The notes beneath the pieces are model-generated. The model was not told the origin of the DNA, ran no database searches, and saw nothing but the letters and a program-made list of their open reading frames with translations. The translations under genes were made by a program, and so were the position numbers. Shown one piece after another: positions 1 to 11,159 of a stretch of DNA of 47,351 bases. The number at the start of each line of letters is the position of its first letter. Within the stretch, counting starts at the first letter, position 1. Origin of the DNA: Gracilariopsis chorda (taxonomy: Eukaryota; Rhodophyta; Florideophyceae; Gracilariales; Gracilariaceae); NCBI GenBank assembly GCA_003194525.1, contig NBIV01000400.1:1-47351 (forward strand), given 5' to 3'.

Positions 1-270
1 CTGCCCACACTCCAGCCTCCCTCACCCTCCGGCGCAACTCAGCCACAGCGCCCATCCGCACTCCTTCCTCCGACGCACTCAGAACCATCCCTTCCAACTC
101 CACGACAACCTCCTCAATACACTCATCCAAACGCTCCTTAAGCCCTCCCCCAGCTCAATAGTTCCTTCACATCGTGGTAGAACCCATCCATTCGTCTCCC
201 TCAACTTCCCCCTACCCCTCCTCCTCGACCACCTCGCCCGCACCTCCCTCCCCACCATCCCCTCCCATCA
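1..270 (-). pseudogene. Partial coiled-coil-like protein gene running off the left edge
   Basis: On the minus strand, a glycine- and glutamate-rich stretch gives way to an amphipathic segment. One short piece reads LKERLDECIEEVVVELEG and is followed by an arginine-rich helix-like segment that continues past base 1. At least one in-frame stop and one frame change interrupt it between about bases 100 and 200. The composition (E, K, R, V, no hydrophobic core motif) resembles the coiled-coil gene at 8.7-10.8 kb, so it could be a further protein of the same element, but I found no alignable similarity. I do not recognise the family. The call rests only on coherent codon use and helix periodicity. 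Confidence 0.3.
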
Positions 271-991
271 TCGTCCCAACCCCAAGCTCACTGACCGAAA
301 ATTGCAAATAGTAGTCATGGTGCGTGTGGATGTTCTCAAATGACATGAATCTTCAAGAGTCGTGAATGAATGTTCAAGTCGTGAATGAATTTTCAAAAAA
401 TAATGAATGTCCCACCTCTTCACTTGAACCAACTCGTCACTGCTTAAATGCACAGTTTATCATATTCTCATTTGCTCACCCCTTGTCCTTCCCAAACACA
501 AAACAATATTTGGAACCTCTACACGATAATGCTTTCACCTCTTCACTCTTCTTCATACATCAAGCACGCCACAATGCATTCATGTATGAAAAGAACCAGT
601 ACTTTCTATATCAACAGAATGGACAATCGCGGTATTTGGCTATAACAACGGGATCCTTCACATCCGTACAATCACCTTCAATTCTCATACATAATCCCAT
701 ACTCAATTTTACATCCATTCGTGTGTCATAAGAGCTGCCCCTTCATTCTCCCTCCAATACACCCATCCCAAGTTTCTTCTCATACTTGCAGAACTTTCTT
801 TATTGAATATAACAAAGCGAAATCTTTGTAGACATCATCCCTTCATTATTACCATCATTCGAATGAAGCCGCATAAAAAAGTAATCCCCATCGTAGTAAA
901 CCTCTCCCATTCACTATAAACATTCACTATAAAAGATCAAAAAGCAATCATCAGATTTAACAAACGTATATCACTAGTTTACTTATCATTA
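271..991. other. No gene seen; AT-richer spacer
   Basis: The open frames here encode compositionally random peptides with no motif. The only structure noted is a short direct repeat of cgtgaatgaat around 361-390. This is probably the 3' flank of the leftward gene that ends at 992, or the edge of the element. Confidence 0.5.
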
Positions 992-3900
992 TCAATCGCT
1001 TTCATCGTCCTCACCTATCATACCCTCTGCTACTTTAGGAACGATTTCACCCTCATCGTCATCCTCCTGTTCATAATCTCCATCAGTGTTCATTTCCGCT
1101 GGTTTCAGTATATCCTCATCGTCCTCCTCATCCGACGGGTTCTCACCTTCGGCTTCTTGCATAACTACATCTCTATCGTCAGCTTCATCTCCCCGCTCCT
1201 CTTCCCCCTCCCACCTCACATAAATCGCCACGGTCCTCTTCATAATTAAAAAAGGGAGGGCGGAAACCGCTTTGCCTATGCACCGCATCCGGGAGATTGT
1301 ATCCCTCAGGTACAAAGTACATAATGTATCGCATGCAATAGCCTTTCGCTATTGCATCAATGTAGCCAGGCCCAGCATGAAATACATCCTATCTCAATGA
1401 ACACAGAAAATGGTGGAATTCTGAACTTCTGAACCATCATAGAAGCCGAAAGCTCTTTCAAGTTACCCCGTGTCATTGTCAGAGTATGTGACCGTTCACA
1501 AACCCAAATCATGAACGCATCCGGTGCCGATGCCATTTCAAAATACCCGGGTTCACATTTCTCATCCTGTCATTCTCCGTCAAAACCTGAAATCCGTGTG
1601 TAGCACCTGCCTCGGACAATACCTCCAGTACAAAGGATACGGCCACCCGCGTGAGGGGCATACATCGTTCCACCTTCAGACAACCCGAGATCCGCTGCAA
1701 TCTGACCGAGCTTTGCATCCAACATGGCTCTTTCGAGCAAGAACCGCACCGTTTTCAAGCTCCTCAATTCTGTCTTCAATCCCTCGTTTGGTTGTGATGA
1801 AACGCTTCACCGCCTTGATACCATTCTTAACATCCTTAACCCTCCTCCATTGATGATCATATTCCAGAAAACACGATTCGCTTCGTTCGTGAGATCCGGT
1901 TGCGAAACAAAGTCGCGTTCGAAGAATTCCATCAGTTCTCCTATCACATCTTCGTCCATTTGCAGTCCCCTCGTCGAAGCCTCACTCGCCATGCTTCATC
2001 TGTCCCAAAATTCTCCAGCACACAAAACCCACTCTCCGACAGCTCCACTCTCTTCTTCCCAAGTAAACACGAGCCGAGTCCTCTCTCTCAAAAGCAGCCA
2101 TCCATAACTCTTCCTCTCATTTGATGCCGTTCCTGATGACGGCATCTTCACGCCCCAGCACTGCACGTGTCGTAGTACCCATCTCTTTGTGCATGTTGCG
2201 AGACGCACGCCAGTACACAGCATGATGAACCATTTGGAAGTCATCAGGTGATAGGCACTCCGCCCGATGGTGCTTCCTCAGTTTTATCCTCTGCATCCAT
2301 GGATGGGAATACTTCACTGCATTTCCGTTTGCAGGCCACTCACTCGGCAACGAGTATACCAGGTCCACCCAAGACATGTCCGCTCCCATAGCCAGCTCTC
2401 CTGGCGTAATTAAGCCAGCTGGAAGCTTGTCAGGATTCTTATCGTCAAAGCTGCCTGCGGTTTGCTGCTCCTCTGCCTCGTCTTCCTCATCATCCACAAA
2501 GTCCTCCTGAGCTTCATCCTCGCTTGACTCGAGCACAATGATCTCTTGTGCTGTCAACCACCTCTTCAAATCTCTCCTTTCCATAATACGCAGCCAATCC
2601 ACCACCCCTGCGAGATACCAAAGCCAGGTCGCTTCACACCAGGTGCAGTCGGCTTACGATTCGATCGTCTCTGCCTCTTCACCGGTGGCTCAAAATCAAC
2701 TGACTCTTCATCTTCATCTTCGTCCAGGACCTCCACTTTACGCTTCCTTGATACTTGCTTACTTCTTCGAGGCTCCTGGTCAGGGTTTGGAGGCTCCTGA
2801 GCAGCTTCCTCAGACCAAGCAACTCGATCACGTCCACATCGGCCGCAGAGGGAGCAGCAGCAGTAGCCTCCTGTCCCTGCATGTCCGACAAAGCGCTGGA
2901 CAACGTCCTACGAACCTCTTTCACCTTATTACTCACTCTGGACTCCAGTGAACTGCGTTTCCCTTTCATATACCACTTCCCCAGACGAGATATGATATAC
3001 TTTGACACAGTCCGGGCAGAATCGCCGATGGTAACTGTGGTATTCATCACTTCCTGTGCATGCTTTTTCTCCTTCAGGGAACTCCCCAGCTCACTGCAAA
3101 TGTCATACGTTTTAGAAGTGCAGTCGAAGAAGTACTTTCGGAAATCCTCAAACGGCCCCGTCTTCACAGTGGCCCCGACCTCACTCGAACATGCGCCTGT
3201 AGACATTGGATAGTAAAACGAAACTTATCCCCTGACATTCCAAGCAGAATATCACTAGACATATGAGTGATTCCACTTTGAGGCGTCTCCTGCCACCCAC
3301 ATCGAAGAACTCTAACAGACCGGGATTACGAGCAAACTTCAGAGCAAGAGCAGAATGGCGATTGAAATGACGTATCTTCCCTTCTTTCCCCTTCGTCTCA
3401 CTGCTCCACAACACCCCCGTGATTTGGCTTGGTTTAAGCTTCGACAACTCATACCCATCCTGCTCTACGCCATTACGAATAAACGAAACAGCAGTGTGAA
3501 TCTTATCTGCGAAGGACATCACCAGAACATTGGAGCTCAAATCATTCAACGTATTCCCCAGCCACAACACCTCATCAATGTCATTCTCCGGCCGTCGTTC
3601 CGTTCCCAAAGCGTGACGTTCAAACCAGCAGTAATCCGTGCCCATCTCGCACCATCCAGCTCGAGGTCCAGTAGAACACTCACTCGACGGAAGCCGTCCA
3701 CCAAAACCACAGGAACAATCAAACGCCCACTCCGCATCAATAGCGTCACGAACCGGCACATCCTCCAACAGGGCCACCGCAATCGACCCAAGAGAAGGGA
3801 GCCATCCGAATTTCCTCATTTTGTTCGAAGTATCCCGAAGATGTTTGTCATTCCTCGAACGAACCATGTTCTTTCGGAAATCGAATGTTGTGGGTATCGA

Positions 3901-4916
3901 TTACGCAATTGTGCTGGTCATAATCATCTCGATTGATGTCTAAGACCCTAAAACTGTTATCCACCTCTTCCGAAGGAACAGCATCTCCGTCATCATATAA
4001 ACCCTCTCCTCCGGATCAAGATCGTTCCTGGAGAGTACAGCCACCTCTATGACGTCATCATGGGAGCTTGCTCCGACTTCAGGGCCTCCTCGGTTTCCAG
4101 AGCGCCCGCGAGAGCACCTAATGTTCCTCCACCGCTCCGACGGGTTTTCACCGGAGCCTCTCCACCGCTCTGAAGGCTGTTCACAGGCGCTTTGGTCACA
4201 AAAAAGCTTGATGGTGTACCAGCAACAGCGGGAAGGCGCTTGACTTGTCTTGCAGTGGTCCTGGAAGCTGTACTTCTGTGGACAGTATTCACATTTGCTC
4301 CTGACTGCGGTGGAACCGACTCAATCCCCTCTTCGCCTTCATTTTTGACACTCATCATCGCAGTGTCCAGTGCATATAAACCCGCTGAAACCATCTCCTT
4401 CAAAGTTGCGGGCGGTTCGTCGGGACCCCCAAAAACATAAGGGTACTTCTCATCTTGGCGTGACGAAGTATTTGCCTTAGAGATAACCACCAAGTCCTCT
4501 CCAGGTCTCTGCGTAGAGGACAGGGTATGTTTGTGGACAGGGGGACAGGGTATGTTTGTGTAGAGAACGACAGAGTCTCGTCCCCGGCCCCCCAGCAACC
4601 CCCGCACGCGCAATTTTGCCTCTCCTACCTTCACGTTTGCATCAACACTCCCAACTCGTACGAACAGATTGACCTCCGCATCGCCCTTAAGCACCTGAGC
4701 CGTATTGCCCCCAATTGATCACTCAGAGTGGCTGGCAGTTCGGGTGGCGCCCCAGCTCTTCGCTTTGCCTCGCGTTGTCGGCATGTGGATAACACGTCTC
4801 TCCGGCGAAACAGGCTTCGTCGGAGTCCGTTTCCGTGATGGCGCGTTTATCTTCTTCCCAGTGGAATCCATGGCTGAGTACTTCAAAGGTCGCGCTTGCG
4901 TTTTCTTGGCACCCAC
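992..4916 (-). pseudogene. ParB/sulfiredoxin-like domain protein, about 1,300 aa, frameshifted
   Basis: Successive minus-strand open segments join into one long protein by frame changes and two in-frame TGA codons (4719-4721, 2117-2119). The N-terminus (4916-4720) is basic and disordered. At about 3800-3600 a segment centred on VDGFRRVSVLLDLELDG matches the ParB/Srx-fold signature, in which an aspartate-glycine then an arginine lies before a helix; it is preceded by VPVRDAIDAEW in a neighbouring frame. Next come a helical region (3206-2720), an acidic stretch and an NLS-like KRQRR cluster (about 2690-2640), another helical region, and a strongly acidic C-terminus (1270-992). ParB-fold domains bind CTP or act as nucleases or DNA clamps, and in prokaryotes often accompany DNA methylases. 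The gene is transcribed away from the methyltransferase gene at 5276, with the palindrome between them. The ParB call rests on one motif; the remainder of the protein is unrecognised. Confidence 0.5.
4519..4560. repeat. Short direct repeat, 2 x 17 bp, 25-bp offset
   Basis: The 17-mer gacagggtatgtttgtg occurs at 4519-4535 and again at 4544-4560. It lies inside the leftward ParB-like gene. A 25-bp tandem duplication is not a multiple of three, so it may itself be one of the frame-breaking events. Confidence 0.7.
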
Positions 4917-5078
4917 TGACGTCGAATGTTCCCGTGATCACATATGCTTGGTTCCAAAGACATGGACGTAAGCACTATGTATCATTTTCAAGACGTTTCA
5001 TGACATCCATTGTCGTCAACGTAGCATCCCTGCAATTCCCCTCCCAATTACTTGCATTGCAAAAAGAATTTGATAATA

Positions 5079-5235
5079 TTTTGGTCGAGGTCTATGGTCC
5101 GAGGTGTCATGGTGCTCCATCGCGAACACGATGGAGCGCCAGGACGCGAAATTTTAATTAAAATTCATGCCTGGCGCTCCCTCGTGTTCGCGATGGAGCA
5201 CCATGACACCTCGGACCACGGTCCTCGACCCAAAA
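5079..5235. repeat. Long near-perfect palindrome between divergent genes
   Basis: The two arms, about 5079-5148 and 5167-5235, are inverted copies with only a few mismatches. They meet at an AT palindrome (attttaattaaaat) centred near 5157. Each arm contains a nested inverted repeat, gctccatcg ... cgatggagc, so each arm could also form its own hairpin (the right arm has one mismatch). It sits in the space between the leftward ParB-like gene (start about 4916) and the rightward methyltransferase-SET gene (start 5276). Possible roles are a bidirectional promoter or operator, a replication or cruciform site, or a small palindromic insertion. The sequence shows the symmetry; the role is inferred. 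Confidence 0.85.
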
Positions 5236-5275
5236 CGAAGAGAAACATAATCAGAAGGAAACTGGTTCATTCAAG

Positions 5276-8200
5276 ATGCACGGAACTGGAGAAGAGCTTA
5301 TTGATGCTTATCTTGCAGTTCGTGATGACTACGCAGCGACGAGGCAAAATTTGGATGAGCTGAGAAGTTTGAAGCACACCGACTTTGTGGAGTTCGCGGT
5401 ACAAAGTCGCAACGTTCATGACTCTGCCAAGAAAATGTTTCTCACTCTCATCGGACCGGATTACATCTCGTATTTGGACTCCGAGCTCCGTAACATGTCT
5501 CTCAGAGGGCCTCCACGTCAACTCTACCTTATGGAATGAGTGGTGGACGTAAAGGACCGTGAAAAAGACAGGCGTGTAAGGGACTTTTGGAAGGTTTATT
5601 GTAAAAGGGAAGGGCTTTAAGGAATTCCCCGTAACGTGTTGCTATCTATCTTTTGCAAGTCCAGTTTTCTGGAAGCAACCAAGAAATATTCCGCTTTCCA
5701 CACGGATCCTTGCACCGACTCGGAAATAGTCATTGGGTTGTCTATGGTGCAACAGAATGCCGTGGATAAGAAAGGAAGTGGTAGGAAGAGGAAAAAGGGG
5801 CATGGCAGCTAAGAAGTTCTCGAAAGTGAGTTTGTCGGACAAAACCCAGAGTCAGAGAGTCGGGTATGATGTGCAGCTGGTGTCCAGGGCTTGGGATTGT
5901 TTCTCCCAATTCTTCGGGTTTCCCAACGTTGAGGTTATGATCTTGCCTTACATTCGACTCAACTATATCAGTGTAGTCTTCACCGATATCGCACAACGCT
6001 CCATGGGCTTCCAACACAAAGATTGTTCCAAACAGTTTGTGGAGGAGAAGAACGTCACCACCGTAGAGGAAAAACGATACCAAATGGGCATGGAATCTGC
6101 TGGACCCAGTGGATACAGCGCTTCGCCTTTGTGCCAAAGAATACCTTGGTGAGGTTTCTAATGTGGTGGTCCAAGAGAAACTGTTCGACATCTCTGCTCC
6201 CAGCAAATGGGATGCCCTCAAAAGGTTCATCATCACGAGAACGAGACTTTTCCCTCTGCGTTTTGAGAACTTTAGTGAAACTCTTTTCACTACGGTTCAA
6301 GAGGCCATAAAGCCTCTGGAGCTCATTGCAATGCATGGAAGCAATGTGAAAGTACATCAACCTGTGAAACCAGAGCCCGCAGAAGACATTGATATCATTA
6401 TGGAGCCGGTAGAAACTGGTACGGCTGGTGGTGGGAGCGGACGTGCTGAGCGTGTGGAAGGTGTTGATCTGGGTGAGTTGGAAGAAGTGGAAGAGATAGA
6501 GATGGTAGAGGATGCCGAACGTGGTACTGCAGAACGTGGTACTGCACCAAAGGCCACTGAAGGACTGCAGACAACAGCTTTGTCGCAAAACTTATCGTAT
6601 GATGTCAAAGGCACGGGGATTCGTGCACTACCGTACCCTACGACTTTGTATGATGTGATAGCTTACAAGTATTTTGAGAAGGAGATGTCCCGCAACTTCC
6701 GTTTCCACAAGTGCAAGTCCGAAAATCTCATCGAAGTTGACGACAACAAGTGTGTCGAAAGCGAGGTATCTATTGAAGGAAGGGTACAGCTCCTGCTTTC
6801 CGATCCTCCATATGGGACTCGTTCTGAGCGTCGTTTGGAGAACAGCTAACACGATATTCTGACAGAGAACAGCATGAGCAGGTCAGCGAGGAGGTCTTCA
6901 AAGCTTCTACGTCCTGGTGGACATACTACACAGTTCTGCTCATGGGATCAGGTACCGTTGTGGCGGGATGTCCTACGGAAAGTTACCTACATGGATGAAT
7001 CTGATACGATGTGTTACTCCTTTGTCGTCGACGAACAGCCCCTACATTTCGTACGGTCTTTAGGTAGTACGACGGGTAACGTTGGGAGAAGAAGTTGCCG
7101 GTTGCACCAGACGACAGAATACGCTGTACATGCTGTTCGTTTTGGAGTTCCTTATGCACAACAGCACCGGATGGTCAACTATGAGAACTTCAATTATGTT
7201 GCTTCACGATACCCAGCGTATCATGCAATCATGGATCAGGTGCTGCCGATGTCAAATAGTGAGATGCTCATGTGGTCTGTGAAAAACCTGGATGGGAAAT
7301 ATACGAGGAAGAGGGTGCAACCGGAACAGAAGTGTAGGGCACTGTTGAAAGAGCTGATTTGCAGCTTTAGTCACCCAGGAGACGTCGTGGTCGACATGTT
7401 TGCCGGAACGTTCTCGACAGCGATGGCGTGCATGGAACTGCCCAAGCATCGGAAGATTGTGGGGTGTGAACTGGACAAAGCTTGCTTTGAACACGCCAGG
7501 CATGCCACTATTGTTCGCTTCGCTTCCATAATACGGGAAGGACATACGAATATGGAGAAGAGCCAGGAGCTTCGAAAGATGGCTCATTGTGTTTCCTCTG
7601 CATTCCAAATGGGAAGAAGCAGGTACACCGTGTTATGGAGCGCTATCGACAAATTTCCACCGTACCAAATTCTTCCCCCACACCTTGTCGACTTTCTCTC
7701 CACTTTGTGGGAAAGTGAAATTCTAGGGAAGTTGGGAAGGAAGAAAGCTTTGGATGGATGGCCGAGGGAGCTGCAGGGAAGATTGAATCTGGAGAACATC
7801 AAGTCTCTATTGGCAATGGAGGCTGTGCAATATGGGTGGCGAGTGGGCAAGTCTACTATTCGTCACGAAAAGGCTGGTGTTGGAGTGTTTGCAACTCGTC
7901 GAATTGCTGCAGGCGAGGTAGTGTGCTATTTCTACGGGAAGTTGGTTTATCATGACCTTTCGAATCGGAAAGAAGTGCAAAAGACCTATGGGGACGGAGT
8001 CATGGGTGTGACGAAGGATCGCTTCCGCAGTATGCGGTGGAGATAAAAGTCTACGGTCAACAGTTCCAATCACTTCCGCATCGAAAACAGCTGACGAATT
8101 GGCATGGAAAACAAGCAAACCGCATTTTATGGGTGGTTTTTGCCCCTTTTTGTATTGCGGGGTATATCAACCATCCAAAATACGTGGAAGGGGATAAACA

Positions 8201-8441
8201 GTTAGAAGCCATGGTGGATGCCATGGTGGATGGCCTCGTGAAAAAAAGGGAGGCTAATGTGTGAATGAAACGGACACCGGGAGTGGGACGAACACCAGGG
8301 GGAATAACGGACTACAAACTTATTAAGATGGAGGCGACAGCCAACATAGAGCAAGGAGAGGAACTCTTCGCCAGATACGGTGATGTTTATGACTGGCAAA
8401 CCCATTTGAATGTGGAGGATGGAACGATAGTCATTGATTAG
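5276..8441 (+). pseudogene. Beta-class DNA amino-methyltransferase fused to a SET domain
   Basis: The N-terminal ~500 residues are unrecognised and include an acidic linker. The methyltransferase core follows: LLLSDPPYGT (motif IV, DPPY at 6802-6813), SKLLRPGGHTTQFCSWDQ, and VVVDMFAGTFSTAMAC then GCELD (motif I, FAG at 7399-7407). Motif IV before motif I is the beta-class permutation; DPPY favours N6-adenine, though N4-cytosine is possible. In the same frame a SET domain begins at about 7873 (GVGVFATRRIAAGEVV) and continues after a frameshift near 8025 with YINHPKY (about 8164-8183) and GEELFARYGDVY (about 8355-8390). SET domains methylate lysine using the same cofactor, SAM. The stops TGA 5537, TAA 5618, TAA 6847 and TGA 8262, plus shifts near 5810, 6105 and 8025, suggest a decayed copy; introns could explain some of them. 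The start is chosen as the first Met after the palindrome. Confidence 0.75.
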
Positions 8442-8736
8442 TTTGTTGTTATAACCTTTGTCCACAGCTTGGCTAAAGGGCGACGTTTATTATTTGAACG
8501 GATGTGTAGTCCTAACTTAGGAGAACATCACTTTTCAGTAAGGATAGAAGATACAAAGCGATATAGATGTGACACAGAAACGTCCATTTTCGGTACCACG
8601 GAGGATTGTATTCTCAAGATTTCACAAAAAACAAAGATTTTTGTGCGCATTGGGTGGGGAGATTTTCCTGGACAACACACGGCATGCGCCATCCCAAAGC
8701 GTCGCTAGCCACTTGCGCAAGAGATTGACTCCAAGA
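8442..8736. other. Intergenic spacer
   Basis: There is no convincing gene between the SET-domain stop and the next start. The open frame here is continuous with the gene starting at 8737, but its residues (8569-8736) show no conserved pattern, so this is more likely a promoter or 5' UTR. Confidence 0.4.
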
Positions 8737-10828
8737 ATGGCGCCGAAGGGAAAGAAGCGAGGCCCGGCAAGGGTTAGTGCGGCGAGTGCGCCTAAGACGC
8801 GGCAAAAGGCTATTGAGGAGCGAACCGCGAGTGGAACGAAACCGAAATCATGTGTTCCCAGGAGCGGATTATCGAGGAGGAGGTCAGGAGAAGGTGCTTC
8901 GAAGAGAGGGGGAAGAGATGGGGCAAAGAACGTCGGATCCGAGCGCACGACGAGTGACAACTTGAAGGCTGATGCCCATGCGCATGTAGCACGTAGGAGA
9001 GATTCGGTTCGGGGACAGCGATCTATGCCTGGGTCTGGTGGTGGGGTGGAGGGTAAGAAAGGGTCGGTTGCTAGGAGAAGAGAAGAGGTACCAGATCAGG
9101 GAGGGTTGGAAGCAAATGCGCCGGTCGAAGACCGAAATAAAGATGAAGAAATGCCGGAAAGGAAACAAATGGAAGAGGCATTTGCGCTGAAGAAAGGGGG
9201 AGCCCCAAGGGGATATCAATATGGAGGAGAGGTAAATGTCCCTTTGGTAGAGAGTGATGGGGACGAAGAGGATCACAATGTGAAGGGGAGATGGAGGAGA
9301 GAGAGAATAAAGAAAAGAGTGGGACGCCGCTCTGATTCAAAGGAAACGCGAGAAGTGGAAGAAATGGTCAGAGCGACGGATGGAATACAGGAAGCATCGA
9401 AAAGCGGAGAACGTACGGGCACCCCGGTACGGGCGCAAAAGGTGCAAATGGCTCAAGACTTGGAAAGTGAGAAAGGAAGCATAACGCCGCGGACTCCGGA
9501 AGGAATGTGAGAGAGGAAACGAAGTGTTTATCGTTTGCCAAGTGAGCCTGCTGAGGAGCGACGGCTGCCTGTCAATATTTTGGAAGATGCAGGGAATGAC
9601 GACATCGGTGTGATATCTCGATCTTCGTTAGTTGAGAGGGTCAATATGTTCAAGGCAGAACTCGGGCAGATCAAAGGGGACCACTGAAGCCTAAAGATGT
9701 CGCTGAAGCTGACGCAAGAGGAACTGAAGAGGATGAGAGAAGAGATGAGCGAGAGGAATTTGCTTATAGATAGCTTACGGGAAGGGATGAAGGTGAGACG
9801 AGGGGAGAGAAAGGGATTTGAAGGTGAAAAGGAATTGCGAGGGCGTAAGAAGTATGTGGTTGATGTGCAAGAGGGTTTTTATGGGTTTGCCATGGTAGTA
9901 TATGATAGGTTGTTGTACTATGCGAAGGTGGAGGTATCGGAGCTTTTTTTTTACTTCGGAGGGTGTGGAAAGGAACTGGACGAATCGATGTGAAGTATTG
10001 GGGAAGGGAAAAGAGGGGAGTGTGTTTGTTGTGGGAGGAAAGGAGATTGTACCTCGATGTCCGTTTGAGATTGCGTCTGAGATGAGGTCGTACACGCCTT
10101 CGTTGCGAGGAGGAAGTAATGAATTATTGAAGTACTTGGTTGGCGTTGAGATTGAGGGGGAGAGATGGGATTCGATTCGTGAAGCGGGTAGGAAGGATCA
10201 ATGCGTACGGGAGGTTGTTGCGAGGTGTTTGAGGCAACGTACGAAGCAGAAGTTGAGTGATGTGATTGGGGTTCGGAAGCGTGCGGCACGGGACAAAATG
10301 TTTTCGTTGCTTGGATATGACTTGATAGCCAGACGTGTGAGACCGCGAGAGGGGACGGAGCTAGACATTGAGTTGAAGAAGCAGTTAGAGGAAGTAAAGA
10401 CGAAGTTCATGGGGGATGGGGAGGCGAGGAGTGGTAGGTTATGTTCTTGGAGGATGAAAACAATCGGAGATCTTACGTATTCTGGATTTCAGGTTGCTGG
10501 GCGGCTGAGTGAGTTTAGTGAAGGGGACATGTACCTCAAGAACGGGGCTGCGGTGGAAGTGTTGGAAGAATTCATGGGATATGAGGTGGGAACGGAAAGG
10601 GAGGGAAAGATGGAGTACGTTGATGGGACAGTGATGCATTTGGCTCGTTTGGATGCGTGGATCGGATGTGTTTTGACGGCAATGGACACAGATGTGGAGC
10701 ATGGAGGAAGACGGCAGTTGTTATTTTCTACGTTGTACGGTGAATATCTTCCGCTCGCGGTAGAGAATATACTTGGTTTGGCGTGGGAGAGTGTGAGAGA
10801 GGTACATCATGAAGAATTGGAGAATTAA
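8737..10828 (+). pseudogene. Basic/coiled-coil protein of unknown function, about 700 aa
   Basis: The frame starts MAPKGKKRGPARVSAASAP, a lysine- and arginine-rich disordered N-terminus of about 250 residues that would suit nuclear, DNA-contacting protein. A charged coiled coil follows (about 9640-9830; KLTQEELKRMREEMSERN), then a C-terminal region of ~300 residues (to 10828) with a predicted globular pattern. The frame from 8737 to about 9945 is continuous except for TGA at 9508-9510 and TGA at 9685-9687. It then shifts at a run of T residues (9944-9952) into the C-terminal frame, a typical homopolymer indel site. I recognise no domain. It lies tail to tail with the transposase gene at 11160, as accessory DNA-binding proteins often do in large DNA transposons. 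Confidence 0.5.
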
Positions 10829-11159
10829 GGTTGCGATGAGGGTGAAACGCGTTGTATAGCTGGCAATGGGGATAGAGAAGTGACGGTAGTGCTGTGGATA
10901 CCTTCGAAGCCGAGGATATGCTTGGCCGTGAAGGATGAATACTTTTTGGAACATATGACGAAACGGCTCGGAGGGGTGCTGGACTGTTATGTTGCTGCGT
11001 GTCGGCCAGAAGATGTGTGGATGAAGATGTTGGTGAAAGGGAGTCGAGATGTTGGGAGAGGTGAGGCGACGGATCATGTCGAGGCGCAGTGGGAGGAAGG
11101 TCTGGGAGGTTATGAAGAACAAGTTGAAGAAGAATAGTGTTAATGGTGGAACCGGTGGT

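Noticed and set aside
366..731. Open frame of ~120 codons on the plus strand
   Set aside because: No domain, low-complexity composition and overlapping frames; no support as a gene.
5079..5235. Palindrome as a transcription terminator
   Set aside because: It lies upstream of both divergent genes, not at their ends, and the genome is eukaryotic.
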